64,000 bases of DNA from Undibacter mobilis. Lineage in GTDB: Bacteria > Pseudomonadota > Alphaproteobacteria > Rhizobiales > Xanthobacteraceae. The DNA is taken from NCBI RefSeq assembly GCF_003367195.1, contig NZ_QRGO01000001.1, positions 2,156,501 through 2,220,500 on the forward strand, given 5' to 3'. The translations under genes were made by a program, and so were the position numbers. Of this stretch, positions 37,138 to 45,332 are shown one piece after another. Position 1 is the first letter of the stretch. Every line of letters starts with the position of its first letter. The notes below the pieces were generated by a model, which saw only the letters and a program-made list of their open reading frames with translations, was not told where the DNA came from and ran no database searches.

Positions 37138-37157
37138 TGTAATATTATAACATTACA
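37138..37157. promoter_or_regulatory. Zur-type operator upstream of the receptor gene
   Basis: TGTAATATTATAACATTACA reads the same on both strands except for one mismatched pair (9 of 10 pairs symmetric). This is close to the known Zur consensus core (ATGTTATAATAT). It lies about 101 nt upstream of the ZnuD-like receptor start. Under zinc-replete conditions Zur would repress the receptor. A Fur-family relative could also bind such a site. Confidence 0.75.
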
Positions 37158-37321
37158 CAAGCGAAGCAGAGTCAAGCCGACGGCGCCTGATCCCGGAACA
37201 ACGATCGATGCGGTGTCGCGTCCGGGCCACACAGGGAAATGCGCCGGCCCGGCGGGTTTCGCTTCGACGGCGGAGCGATTATCTTCAGCCGTTCCTGCGC
37301 CGTGCCTTTGGAGACTGCCCC

Positions 37322-37546
37322 TTGCTCAACCGCTTCGATCCCAGTCAGCCCTCCAATGGCGAGGCCGAGGTCAAATATCTCGATGGCGATTTTCGTGTCG
37401 TCCGCCCCGGCGGATTCGTGCGTTGCGCCGTTACCGGCGTGCCGATTTCGATTGACGAACTGAAATACTGGAGCGTGGACCTCCAGGAAGCTTACGCGAC
37501 CCCCGAGGCGGTGCTGCAGCGTTGTGGCCAGACGCCAAGGCCGTAG
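37322..37546 (+). CDS. DUF2093 family protein
   Basis: A protein of about 74 aa made almost wholly of the DUF2093 domain: RFDPSQPSNGEAEVKYLDGDFRVVRPGGFVRCAVTGVPISIDELKYWSVDLQEAYATPEAVLQR. The TTG at 37322 is chosen because GGAG lies about 8 nt upstream and it gives the family's usual start just before NRF. The ORF is open to 37208 but the added residues look non-coding. The function is unknown; the family is alphaproteobacterial. Confidence 0.75.
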   Translation: MLNRFDPSQPSNGEAEVKYLDGDFRVVRPGGFVRCAVTGVPISIDELKYWSVDLQEAYATPEAVLQRCGQTPRP

Positions 37547-37596
37547 GTGCCGTTCCCGCATTCCGCTTGCGCTTCATGCGGGCTACGAACCGAGCG

Positions 37597-38586
37597 CTAG
37601 GCCAAAGCCCGCGCCAGCAATCTGCGCAGCGCTTCTTTCTCCTCGACCACCATTGTCACCGGCAGCACATGCGCCTTGGCCGCCAGCGCGGCGAGCGCCG
37701 GATCGCCGGCCATGCGGGCGTGATCCTTTGCGGTGGTCAGCAGCGATAGGCCTTCGCGCTCGGCGCTCATCACCAGGTCGGCAGCTTCTTCCGCGCTGAA
37801 GCGGTGATGATCGGCAAAGGCACGGCGCTGCGCGATGACAATGCCGCTCTGCTCGGCGGTGGCGAAAAACTTGTCCGGGTCGCCGATGCCGGCGAAGGCC
37901 AGCACGTTGCGAGCGTGCAACGCCGTGACCGCTGCCGGGTCCGGCGTCAGGCGGCCGCGCAGCACCGGCCGCGGCCCGGCGCGCGAGACAACCGGCCGCG
38001 CAGCCTCGCCGTCGCCGACGACCAGCAGCGCCTCGCAACGCGTCATTTGGATGTTGAGCGGGGCCCGCAGCGGTCCGGCCGGAAACACCTGACCATTGCC
38101 GATGCCGCGCCTGGCATCGACGACGGCGATGGTCAGTGTCTTGGCAAGAGTCGGATTTTGCAGACCGTCGTCCATGATCACCACGCTGGCGCCCATTGCC
38201 TTGGCGAAAGCGGCGCCGAGCACGCGGTCGCGCGCCACCACGGTCGGCGCGGCGCGGGCGAGCAGCAGTGCCTCGTCGCCAACCTGCGCGGCGCTGTCCT
38301 TGTCGTGATCGACCGGATGCGGGCCTTCGACCGAGCCGCCATAACCGCGCGTCAGAAAAAACGGCGTCGCGCCCATGTCGCGCAGCACCGCCGCCAGCAT
38401 CAGCGCCGTGGGCGTTTTGCCGGTGCCGCCGAGCGTGAAGTTGCCGACGCAGATCACCGGAACGCCGGCAACCGAGCCGCGCAGCGTCATGCGCCGTTCG
38501 GCGATAATGCCATAGGCCGCGCCCAGCGGCGCCAGCAGGCTCGAGACGAGCCCCGGCGGACGCCACCAGAAGGCGGGCTCACGCAT
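37597..38586 (-). CDS. lpxK: Tetraacyldisaccharide 4'-kinase
   Basis: A 329-aa membrane-associated kinase that phosphorylates the 4' position of the lipid A precursor. The P-loop is in VICVGNFTLGGTGKTPTALML, followed by FLTRGYGGSVEGPHPVD, ARAAPTVVARDR, and VVIMDDGLQNPTLAKTLTIAVVDARRGIGNG, all standard LpxK blocks. It overlaps waaA by 8 bp and completes lipid A assembly together with it. Confidence 0.94.
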   Translation of the reverse strand: MREPAFWWRPPGLVSSLLAPLGAAYGIIAERRMTLRGSVAGVPVICVGNFTLGGTGKTPTALMLAAVLRDMGATPFFLTRGYGGSVEGPHPVDHDKDSAAQVGDEALLLARAAPTVVARDRVLGAAFAKAMGASVVIMDDGLQNPTLAKTLTIAVVDARRGIGNGQVFPAGPLRAPLNIQMTRCEALLVVGDGEAARPVVSRAGPRPVLRGRLTPDPAAVTALHARNVLAFAGIGDPDKFFATAEQSGIVIAQRRAFADHHRFSAEEAADLVMSAEREGLSLLTTAKDHARMAGDPALAALAAKAHVLPVTMVVEEKEALRRLLARALA

Positions 38587-39886
38587 GATCGCCCCGCCCG
38601 CGCAGCATCAGATGCATCAGGTAAGGATCGAGCATTTTCAACGTCCGCGACAGCGCGCCGCCGAGCGCATCGACGGTGCGGCGCGCCGCGGTGGTGACAC
38701 TCTTGCGCGTGTCGTCATTCGCCAGCAAAGCGGCGAAGGCGGCAGTGAGCCGATCGGCATCGCTTACCGGCTCGGCGCCATGGGCGGCATCGAGCGCTTC
38801 GTAGATGTCGGCGAAATTCCACACATGCGGACCGTGCAGGATCGCAGCCCCGAGCTTGGCCGGCTCGATCGGATTCTGCCCGCCATGTTCGACCAGCGAA
38901 CCGCCGACGAACACTGCCTCCGCCAGCCGATAGATCAGACCGAGCTCGCCCATCGTGTCGGCGATATAGATGTCGGTGCTGGCGGTGAGAGGCTCGCCGC
39001 GCGAACGCTGCACGGCGTTCAGCCCGGCCTCGCGCGCGAGATTCAAGATGTCCTCGCCGCGGTCCGGATGGCGCGGCGCAATCAGCGTCAGCAGGCCCGG
39101 GAAGTTGCCGCGCAGTCTGAGATGCGCCTCGATCATCGGCGCATCTTCACCCGGATGGGTCGAGGCGGCCGCAATCAGCGGACGATGGCCGATGGCGTCG
39201 CCGAGCGCCTGCAGTTTGGCGGCGTCGGCTGGCGGCGGCGGCACGTCGAGCTTGAGATTGCCAGTGGTGACGACGCGCGGCGCGCCGAGTTCGGTCAGGC
39301 GCAGCGCATCGCCCGGCGTGCCGGCCAGGCACAGATCGAAACGGCGCAGCAGATTGAAGATGGTGCGCGGCAGGCGTTGCCAGCGCTGGAACGAGGCTTC
39401 CGACATACGGCCGTTGATGAGGATCATCGGCACGCCGCGTTGCGATGCCTCGATTACCATGTTCGGCCACAGGTCCGATTCGACGAGCAACGCCAGATCC
39501 GGCCGCCAGCGCTCGAGGAAGCGGTGCATATAAGCGGGCGCATCGAGCGGCACGAATTGATGGATGACGCCCGGCGGCAGGCGGCGCGCTGCCATCTCGG
39601 CTGACGTCACGGTGCCCGAAGTGACCAGCATGTTGACGCCCTGCGCGGCGATACGCTCGATCAGCGGCAGCGCGCTCATGAGTTCGCCGACACTGGCGCC
39701 ATGCAGCCACACCAGCGCGCCCGGTGGGCGCGCGAGCTTGCTGCGGCCATAACGCTCGCCGAGGCGCTGGCCGATTTCCTTGCCGCGCTTAAGGCGCCGC
39801 GCCAGCAGCAGCGGCGCCAGCGGCATCAGCAGCCGCGACAAGGTGCGGTAGGTGTGCAGCACCAAGGTAAGATGCGTGCTGCTCAT
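38579..39886 (-). CDS. waaA: 3-deoxy-D-manno-octulosonic-acid (Kdo) transferase
   Basis: A 435-aa GT30 enzyme that adds Kdo to the lipid A precursor. It has an N-terminal anchor (LLMPLAPLLLARRL), then LVWLHGASVGELMSALPLIE, NMLVTSGTVTSAEMAARR, and the acceptor/donor region VFVGGSLVEHGGQNPIEPAKLGAAILHGPHVWNF. It overlaps the upstream DUF374 gene by 4 bp and lpxK by 8 bp, so the three form one lipid A operon. Confidence 0.94.
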   Translation of the reverse strand: MSSTHLTLVLHTYRTLSRLLMPLAPLLLARRLKRGKEIGQRLGERYGRSKLARPPGALVWLHGASVGELMSALPLIERIAAQGVNMLVTSGTVTSAEMAARRLPPGVIHQFVPLDAPAYMHRFLERWRPDLALLVESDLWPNMVIEASQRGVPMILINGRMSEASFQRWQRLPRTIFNLLRRFDLCLAGTPGDALRLTELGAPRVVTTGNLKLDVPPPPADAAKLQALGDAIGHRPLIAAASTHPGEDAPMIEAHLRLRGNFPGLLTLIAPRHPDRGEDILNLAREAGLNAVQRSRGEPLTASTDIYIADTMGELGLIYRLAEAVFVGGSLVEHGGQNPIEPAKLGAAILHGPHVWNFADIYEALDAAHGAEPVSDADRLTAAFAALLANDDTRKSVTTAARRTVDALGGALSRTLKMLDPYLMHLMLRGRGDHA

Positions 39887-40629
39887 GCCGACAGATCCTT
39901 TGCCGCGGCATCTCCGAATTGCGGCATCGGCGGCACCGGCTTGCCGTCGGCGATGGCGTAAGCGCGCGCCGTCATGTCGTTGAGTGCGCTTTCGATCTCC
40001 TGCCGCTTGGCTTCGAGCGTCGTCTGGTCGGCGTTGGCCGGCACGCTGAACGGGCCGCAGCCGCAGAAGGCAATGCGCGAGAACGGCAGATTGATCGCGC
40101 TCTTGTCCCAGTTGTCGAGTTCGATGCGCCGGGAGGAGGCGATGGCAATCGGATAGATCGGCCGGCCGGAATGCTGCGCCAGCTTGATGACGCCCATGCC
40201 GCAGATGCGCGACACCTTCGGCACATCGGCGGTGAGCGCGACATTATAGCCTTCGGCGAGCGCGTCGCGCATCGCAGTGAAAGCAACGGTGCCACCCTTG
40301 CGGTGAAACTCGCCGTTATGCGCGCCGGAGCCGCGGATGGTTTCGATGCCGAGCTTCTCGGCGGCGCGGGCATTGATCTCGCCGTCGCGATGCCGCGAGA
40401 TCAGCACCTTGGTGCGGTGGCTGTCGTTCTTGCGCTTGATGAAGGGTGCGAGGAAGTGCTGACCGTGCCAGAAGGCGACGATGGCCGGCGTCTCGACTTC
40501 CTCGTACATGTGCGGCGGATCGCGAACGATACGGCTGGTGTGCCACACCAGACGCAAATAGTTCGCGGCAATCGAGCCGGCGGCGGACTGAAAGGCGGCC
40601 GATGCAACGATCCGCTTCATCAATGGCAT
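39883..40629 (-). CDS. DUF374 lysophospholipid/lipid A acyltransferase-like protein
   Basis: A 248-aa protein of the DUF374 family. It has one N-terminal hydrophobic segment, then IVAFWHGQHFLAPF (HxxxF/acyltransferase block), ISRHRDGEINARAAEKLGIETIRGSG and the downstream ADVPKVSRICGMGVIKLAQHSGRPIYPIAIAS. The family is related to LpxL/M-type acyltransferases but its substrate is not firmly known; position before waaA suggests lipid A modification. The ATG at 40629 is chosen from several possible starts because upstream residues (to 40686) are not conserved in type. Confidence 0.8.
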   Translation of the reverse strand: MPLMKRIVASAAFQSAAGSIAANYLRLVWHTSRIVRDPPHMYEEVETPAIVAFWHGQHFLAPFIKRKNDSHRTKVLISRHRDGEINARAAEKLGIETIRGSGAHNGEFHRKGGTVAFTAMRDALAEGYNVALTADVPKVSRICGMGVIKLAQHSGRPIYPIAIASSRRIELDNWDKSAINLPFSRIAFCGCGPFSVPANADQTTLEAKRQEIESALNDMTARAYAIADGKPVPPMPQFGDAAAKDLSA

Positions 40630-40729
40630 CGGTTGCTCGTGGCTCGTCTTGAAAGGGGCGCGTCGATCGACGCCACGGTCTAGCATGTTCCGCGGCGCCG
40701 GTCTTGAGATCGAATTAGCAGCAAAATCT

Positions 40730-40744
40730 GCGGTTTTGAACCGC
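40730..40744 (-). terminator. Weak hairpin after DUF4170
   Basis: GCGGTT and AACCGC with a 3-nt loop sit 2 bp beyond the DUF4170 stop. On the minus strand they are followed by AGATTTTG. The stem is short and T-rich only in part, so readthrough into the lipid A genes is possible. Confidence 0.35.
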
Positions 40745-40745
40745 T

Positions 40746-40991
40746 TTAATCGCGCTTGTCCGGCTTATCCGGATCGAGCAGCCGGTGCAGATGCACGATA
40801 AAATAGCGCATCTGCGCGTTGTCCACCGTTTGCTGCGCCTTGGCCTTCCAGACCGTATAGGCCGAGGCGTAGTTCGGATACACGCCGACCATCTCGACCT
40901 TGCTCAGGTCCTTGAATTCGACGCCTTCCAAACTGGTCAGTTCGCCGCCGATGACCAGATGAAGAAGTTGCTTGGCGGGCTGATCGGACAT
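40746..40991 (-). CDS. DUF4170 family protein
   Basis: An 81-aa cytoplasmic protein matching the small DUF4170 family (LLHLVIGGELTSLEGVEFKDLSKVEMVGVYPNYASAYTVWKAKAQQTVDNAQMRYFIVHLHRLLDP). GAGG lies about 9 nt before the ATG. The function is unknown, but in related genomes it lies just here, between the CysQ-like gene and the DUF374/waaA/lpxK genes. Confidence 0.8.
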   Translation of the reverse strand: MSDQPAKQLLHLVIGGELTSLEGVEFKDLSKVEMVGVYPNYASAYTVWKAKAQQTVDNAQMRYFIVHLHRLLDPDKPDKRD

Positions 40992-41030
40992 CGTTTGATC
41001 CTCGAGAGTCGGTTCCGGCGGAGAATGAAA

Positions 41031-41846
41031 TTAGACGAATTCCGGCAAACGGTCGCGCATCAGGCCGATGAGCGGGCCATGCCGCGCCGTGCTCGTAGCA
41101 ATGAGTGTGCCATGGGTCGTCTCGGGCCGGTTATAGCGCAGTCCATGGCCGGCGATATCGGTGAGAATGCCGCCGGCTTCATGGATCAACAGATCGGCAG
41201 CAGCTAAATCCCAATCGTGACTGCCGGGTGACGACAAGGCGACGTCGAATGCACCTTCGGCCACACGGGTGAGCCGCAACGCCAGCGAATAGACCTTGGG
41301 CTGCTGTTGCGTGCCGGGCGACAGCGTTGCCAAATGATCGAGATACCGCCGCGGCCCTGCCGTTCGTGCGCCGCTCAGGTCGCCGCCGCTGCTGACGCCG
41401 ATCGGTGTGCCGTTGCGCGTCGCACCGAGACCGGCGGCCGCGAGAAACATTTCGTTCGTCACCGGCGCGTAAACGCCAGCCAGTTGTGGCCGGCCCCGAT
41501 CGACCAGCGCCACGCAGATCGTCCAGTCGGGGCGCTTGGTAATGAAGGCGCGGGTGCCGTCGATCGGATCGACGATCCACACTGTGTCGGTCGCGCGCGC
41601 AGCCGGGTCGTCCTCGGTTTCTTCCGACAGCCAGCCTGCTTGCGGCGCCAGCACCGGCAAGCGGTTCTTGAGGAAATCGTTGACGGCGAGGTCGGCCTCG
41701 CTCACCGGCGAATTGTCGTGGCCCTTGGTCCAGCGCTTGAACTCGCGGCGCGATGTCGCGATGGCGATCTCGCCGGCTTCGCGCAGGATCGCTTCAAGGG
41801 GCCCGCGCAGTGAGGCAGTGTCGCTGATACTATTACTGACCTGCAA
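41031..41846 (-). CDS. 3'(2'),5'-bisphosphate nucleotidase / inositol monophosphatase family
   Basis: A 271-aa metal-dependent phosphatase. Metal ligands are visible in LSEETEDD, WIVDPIDGTRAFITKRPDW and SHDWDLAAADLLIHEAGG, the three IMPase-fold signatures. The CysQ subgroup hydrolyses PAP to AMP; related enzymes act on inositol or fructose phosphates, so the substrate is a best guess. The start is a TTG at 41846 that overlaps the end of pmbA by 14 bp, so the two are translationally linked. Confidence 0.82.
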   Translation of the reverse strand: MQVSNSISDTASLRGPLEAILREAGEIAIATSRREFKRWTKGHDNSPVSEADLAVNDFLKNRLPVLAPQAGWLSEETEDDPAARATDTVWIVDPIDGTRAFITKRPDWTICVALVDRGRPQLAGVYAPVTNEMFLAAAGLGATRNGTPIGVSSGGDLSGARTAGPRRYLDHLATLSPGTQQQPKVYSLALRLTRVAEGAFDVALSSPGSHDWDLAAADLLIHEAGGILTDIAGHGLRYNRPETTHGTLIATSTARHGPLIGLMRDRLPEFV

Positions 41847-43197
41847 CGGTCAGGCCCTCCAGCCGGATGGTTGGCGCGTTGGTGGCGTGCTTGAAGACCA
41901 GATCGTTCGCCGGCGTCAGGCTCTTGAACATGTCGAGCAGATGGCCGGCGATGGTGACTTCGCTCACCGCATAGGTGCGCTGGCCATTCTCGATCCAGAA
42001 GCCCGAGGCGCCGCGGCTGTAGTCGCCGGTCACGCCGTTGACGCCGCTGCCGATCAGGTCGGTGACGTAGAAGCCGTCCTTGATGTCGGCAATCAGCTCT
42101 TCTGGTGACAGCTTGCCCGGCTCCATATGCAGGTTGGAGGCCGACGGCGACGGCGTCGAGGATGCGCCGCGCGCGGCGTGGCCCGTGGTTTTGAGGCCGA
42201 GTTCGCGCGCCGTGGTACAATCGAGAATCCAGGTGGTGAGCACGCCGTCGTCGATCAGCGCCAGCCTTTTGCCGGCGACGCCTTCGCCGTCGAACGGATG
42301 CGAGCGCAGGCCGCGCTTGCGCAATGGGTCGTCGATGATGCGAACACCGTCGGCGAACAGTTTGGCGCCCATCTTGTCGCGCAGAAACGAGGTCTTGCGC
42401 GCGATCGATGAGCCGTTGATGGCGCCGGCCAGATGCGACACCAGCGAACTGGCGATGCGCGGATCGAACACCACCGGCACCTTGCGCGTCGTCACCTTGC
42501 GCGGATTGAGGCGGGCCACCGCGCGCTCGCCGGCGCTGCGGCCGATCGCGTCCGGCTTTTCCAGATCCTCGGCATGCAGCGTTGAGGAATAATCGTAGTC
42601 GCGCTCCATGCCGGTGCCTTCACCGGCGATGGCCATCATTGAAACGCCGTGACGCGAGCCGAGATAGGCGCCGCGGAAACCGTGGCTGGTGACCAGCACC
42701 ATGCCGCCGATGCCGGCGGACGCCGAAGCGCCGCCGGACTTGCTGACGCCTTTGACGACGAGGGCGGCTTCTTCGGCCTTGCGCGCCATCGCTTCGAGAT
42801 CGGCGACGGCCGGCAGCTTGTTGTCGATGAGATCGAGATCGGGGAAATCGTGGGCGAGCAGTTCAGCATCGGCGAGGCCGGCAAATTTGTCCTCGGGCGC
42901 GACACGCGCCATCGCCACCGCGCGCTCGGCCAGTGTGGTGAAACCGTCCGGCGAGGTGTCGTTGGTCGAGACGACAGCCTGGCGCTTGCCGACCAGGACT
43001 CGCAAACCGAGATCGTCGCCCTCCGAGCTTTCGCTCTCCTCGACCTGACCGTCGCGCACTTCGATCGATTGCGACAGGCCGCGCACCGCTACCGCATCGG
43101 CGGCGTCGGCGCCGGCCGCGAGCGCCGCTTTCACCAGTCGCTCGGCGCGGTCGGTGAGGGCGGATTGATCGAACAGCGACGGGGCGGGAGCGGGCAT
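41833..43197 (-). CDS. pmbA: TldD/PmbA-family metalloprotease, PmbA subunit
   Basis: A 454-aa U62 protein. It begins LTDRAERLVKAALAAGADAADAVAVRGLSQSIEVRDGQVEESESSEGDDLGLRVLVGKRQAVVSTND and has the C-terminal ATTARELGLKTTGHAARG and DLIGSGVNGVTGDYSRGASGFWIENG blocks. PmbA pairs with TldD to degrade unfolded peptides (as in microcin maturation). PmbA lacks the zinc motif that TldD carries, and none is seen here. tldD is not in the window. The 291-bp gap to the next gene upstream holds nothing I can support. Confidence 0.9.
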   Translation of the reverse strand: MPAPAPSLFDQSALTDRAERLVKAALAAGADAADAVAVRGLSQSIEVRDGQVEESESSEGDDLGLRVLVGKRQAVVSTNDTSPDGFTTLAERAVAMARVAPEDKFAGLADAELLAHDFPDLDLIDNKLPAVADLEAMARKAEEAALVVKGVSKSGGASASAGIGGMVLVTSHGFRGAYLGSRHGVSMMAIAGEGTGMERDYDYSSTLHAEDLEKPDAIGRSAGERAVARLNPRKVTTRKVPVVFDPRIASSLVSHLAGAINGSSIARKTSFLRDKMGAKLFADGVRIIDDPLRKRGLRSHPFDGEGVAGKRLALIDDGVLTTWILDCTTARELGLKTTGHAARGASSTPSPSASNLHMEPGKLSPEELIADIKDGFYVTDLIGSGVNGVTGDYSRGASGFWIENGQRTYAVSEVTIAGHLLDMFKSLTPANDLVFKHATNAPTIRLEGLTVAGQ

Positions 43198-43488
43198 GAG
43201 AACACTTTCGTAACGATGCGGACGCGCCGGAGATACCGGAGACGGAGTTCAGCCCACAAATGGCGCTCGCACAGGCGTCGCGCAACCGTTCGTGTCGATT
43301 TGTGCCGCTGAAATCAACACCTCGTCAATCATGGCTGGCAACGCGTCGTCAAGCATGGGCCTCGATGCCCCGGGCCCTAACGCCGATTAACTGCGAAAAT
43401 TAAGGGGTTTCGGGCGCTCGGTGCGCCATTCTCTCCTGCAAGCGATACGGGTCAATAAGCCCGACGCGGGAGAGTTTGAGGCGTCAAA

Positions 43489-44052
43489 ATGCGAAGTGGC
43501 GGGTGTCCCGCCGGGTCGAGTCGTCAGGAGCGGCTCGACCCGTTCGCCCTGCCGGTAGCGTTTGCGACAAGCGACGCTGCGGCCGGGGTGCGGGTGGTTG
43601 AAGTTCACCGAGAGCGCGTGGTCATGCGGCGGTCGCTCGCCGGCATGGTGATGGCGATCAATATGCCGGTTGCGGCGTATGACGGCATCGCGCTCAGGCT
43701 TGTGCGCGGCCGGCCGGGTGCGGCCGCGACCGTCGAGGTCTCGCTCGAGCACAAGGACCCAGGGCTGACGCTGCCGCTCTATGCGTCCGACCATGGCGAC
43801 GATGCGATCGCAGAATGGCAAAGCTGGAGCAAAGTGCTCGGCCTGCCGATGCTGTTTGCCGACGAAAGCCAGACGTGTACGGCCGGGGCCTATCTCGGCG
43901 CGGTACGCGTGTCGAAGGTGCGGCCGCGCCGCCGCCGTCATTCCTCGCTCCGGCGCCGCCGGCCGATGTTTCTGACCCGGCGTAAGGCGGGCAGGGCGGT
44001 GGACACGATGGCGATCCATCGCGGCGAGCACGAAATCATCGCGCGGAATTGA
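43489..44052 (+). CDS. DUF6101-like conserved protein
   Basis: A 187-aa basic protein. RLDPFALPVAFATSD near the start, then VVEVHRERVVMRRSLAGMVMAINMPVAAYDGIALRLV and EVSLEHKDPGLTLPLYASDHGDDAIAEWQSWSKVLGLPMLFAD resemble DUF6101, a Rhizobiales family. The C-terminal third is rich in arginine (RPRRRRHSSLRRRRPMFLTRRK). The function is unknown. GAGG lies 7 nt upstream of the ATG. It is convergent with the next gene, with one base between stops. Confidence 0.7.
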   Translation: MRSGGCPAGSSRQERLDPFALPVAFATSDAAAGVRVVEVHRERVVMRRSLAGMVMAINMPVAAYDGIALRLVRGRPGAAATVEVSLEHKDPGLTLPLYASDHGDDAIAEWQSWSKVLGLPMLFADESQTCTAGAYLGAVRVSKVRPRRRRHSSLRRRRPMFLTRRKAGRAVDTMAIHRGEHEIIARN

Positions 44053-44053
44053 G

Positions 44054-44431
44054 TTATTTGCACTTCCGCAGCTTCAAAACACCGCCCGGCTGCTGATTGA
44101 TCTCGACGCGATCCGCTTCGATGATCTTCAGCGTGTATTTGGCCTGACCGTTGCTGATCTGGCCGGTCGTGAACACATCGACGATGCGGAAATCGCTACT
44201 GCCGTTCGATTGTATTGAATGGTTGCGGAAAGCCGGCACGCCGCCGCCGCTGTCAGTGCGCTGACTGCCGTTGAAGGTGATGACGCGCAGCTTGCTGCAA
44301 TCGATCGGGCCTTTCTGCGTCGAGGCGGTCACCCCCCAGCGCCCGTCGATAGGATAATTGGTGGCCGCTGCCGGCGTGACGGCGAGCAGGCTTAACGAAA
44401 TTGCGATAATCAGAAACGTTTGTCTGGCCAT
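44054..44431 (-). CDS. Small exported protein of unknown function
   Basis: A 125-aa protein with a signal peptide (RQTFLIIAISLSLLAVTPAAA). The mature part has NYPIDGRWGVTASTQKGPIDCSKLRVITFNGSQRTDSGGGVPAFRNHSIQ and ends with a cysteine (KLRKCK), so the two cysteines could form a disulfide. It resembles small beta-sheet exported proteins common in Bradyrhizobium, but no function is known. Confidence 0.65.
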   Translation of the reverse strand: MARQTFLIIAISLSLLAVTPAAATNYPIDGRWGVTASTQKGPIDCSKLRVITFNGSQRTDSGGGVPAFRNHSIQSNGSSDFRIVDVFTTGQISNGQAKYTLKIIEADRVEINQQPGGVLKLRKCK

Positions 44432-44474
44432 GGCGGCAGCCTAACACAGCGCCGGCCGCGATGGTTTCACATTC

Positions 44475-45122
44475 TCAGGCGCGATAGGCGGCCATAAAGG
44501 TGCGCACCGCGATGCGGACCACGTGACTGATCCGCTCGTCCGTTGGCGGCGGGCCGAAGTTGAACAGCATTGGCTTCAGCATGGTGGCGTGGCAGGTCTC
44601 GATGAACTGCGCCGCTGCGACATCGTGGTCGTCGATCTTGAGCACGCCGGCCTCGGTCTGTGCCTTGAGATAGGCCGCGAGGCTGGCGATGCCGCGGGCG
44701 GGGCCGGATTCGTAGAGCTTGCGGCCGATTTCCGGCATGCGCTCCGCCACCGCAATGACCGTGCGCCATGATGACAGGCGCTTGTAGTTGGCCAATGTCT
44801 TGACGAACATCTGGCCGTGCTGGAGCAGCACCGCTTCCACATCGTGGTCGTTGTGGTCGAAATCGAAAACGCCATCGAGCTGCATGACGCATTCGCCGCG
44901 CACCATGCTGTCGAACAGGTCGTCCTTGTCCTTGAAGTAGACATAGAGCGTCCCTTTGGAGACGCCGGCGGCCTTGGCGATGTCGATCATGCTGGCGGCA
45001 TCGAAGCCGCGGTCCAGAAAGACCTGACGGGCGCCGTCCAGGATCTGGCGGCGCTTGGTGCTGTCATCGCCACCATCGACGGCGCGCTCAGCAACCACAT
45101 CGGCCGCGCTCTCGCTCATCAT
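44475..45122 (-). CDS. TetR/AcrR-family repressor of the adjacent efflux operon
   Basis: A 215-aa TetR regulator. The helix-turn-helix is at about residues 44-63 ([20 protein letters not shown]), after a start ending [19 protein letters not shown]. The C-terminal ligand domain is variable. It is divergent from emrA/emrB-like genes; two identical 19-bp operators lie between them at 45245 and 45301. By analogy it should repress the pump and release DNA on binding the pump's substrate. No operator is seen over its own start codon, but the nearer site is about 120 bp away and may still affect it. Confidence 0.88.
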   Translation of the reverse strand: MMSESAADVVAERAVDGGDDSTKRRQILDGARQVFLDRGFDAASMIDIAKAAGVSKGTLYVYFKDKDDLFDSMVRGECVMQLDGVFDFDHNDHDVEAVLLQHGQMFVKTLANYKRLSSWRTVIAVAERMPEIGRKLYESGPARGIASLAAYLKAQTEAGVLKIDDHDVAAAQFIETCHATMLKPMLFNFGPPPTDERISHVVRIAVRTFMAAYRA

Positions 45123-45244
45123 TTCGCTCCTGCCGAAAATTCTTTTGCCATCTCAGACCTTTGCGCGATTCCGGGCCGGCGCCGGCCGGAAATCCGGCCT
45201 TTGCCCACATGAATCTATATGGCGCGATCCATTCAAAAAATCAA

Positions 45245-45263
45245 TGACCGAACGGTTCGGTCA
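45245..45263. promoter_or_regulatory. TetR operator O1
   Basis: TGACCGAACGGTTCGGTCA, a palindrome of two 9-bp arms around one base. It lies 3 bp upstream of a TTGACA -35 box of the efflux promoter. It is identical to O2. Confidence 0.85.
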
Positions 45264-45266
45264 ATC

Positions 45267-45296
45267 TTGACAGGGGCCCAGGTGCGGGCGTATCTG
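45267..45296 (+). promoter_or_regulatory. Promoter of the emrAB-like operon
   Basis: A perfect -35 TTGACA (45267-45272), an 18-bp spacer and a -10-like TATCTG (45291-45296). It lies between operators O1 and O2, so bound repressor would block polymerase from both sides. The predicted start is near 45303, inside O2. Confidence 0.7.
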
Positions 45297-45300
45297 GAAA

Positions 45301-45319
45301 TGACCGAACGGTTCGGTCA
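45301..45319. promoter_or_regulatory. TetR operator O2
   Basis: A second exact copy of TGACCGAACGGTTCGGTCA, 56 bp (about five helical turns) after O1. It covers the predicted transcription start and ends 13 nt before the emrA-like ATG at 45333. Confidence 0.85.
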
Positions 45320-45332
45320 CTCGGAGATCGTC

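Noticed and set aside
43198-43488. RNA gene in the 291-bp gap between pmbA and the DUF6101-like gene
   Set aside because: No tRNA-like T-loop/anticodon arrangement and no strong hairpin with a T run; only a ribosome binding site for the downstream gene is clear.
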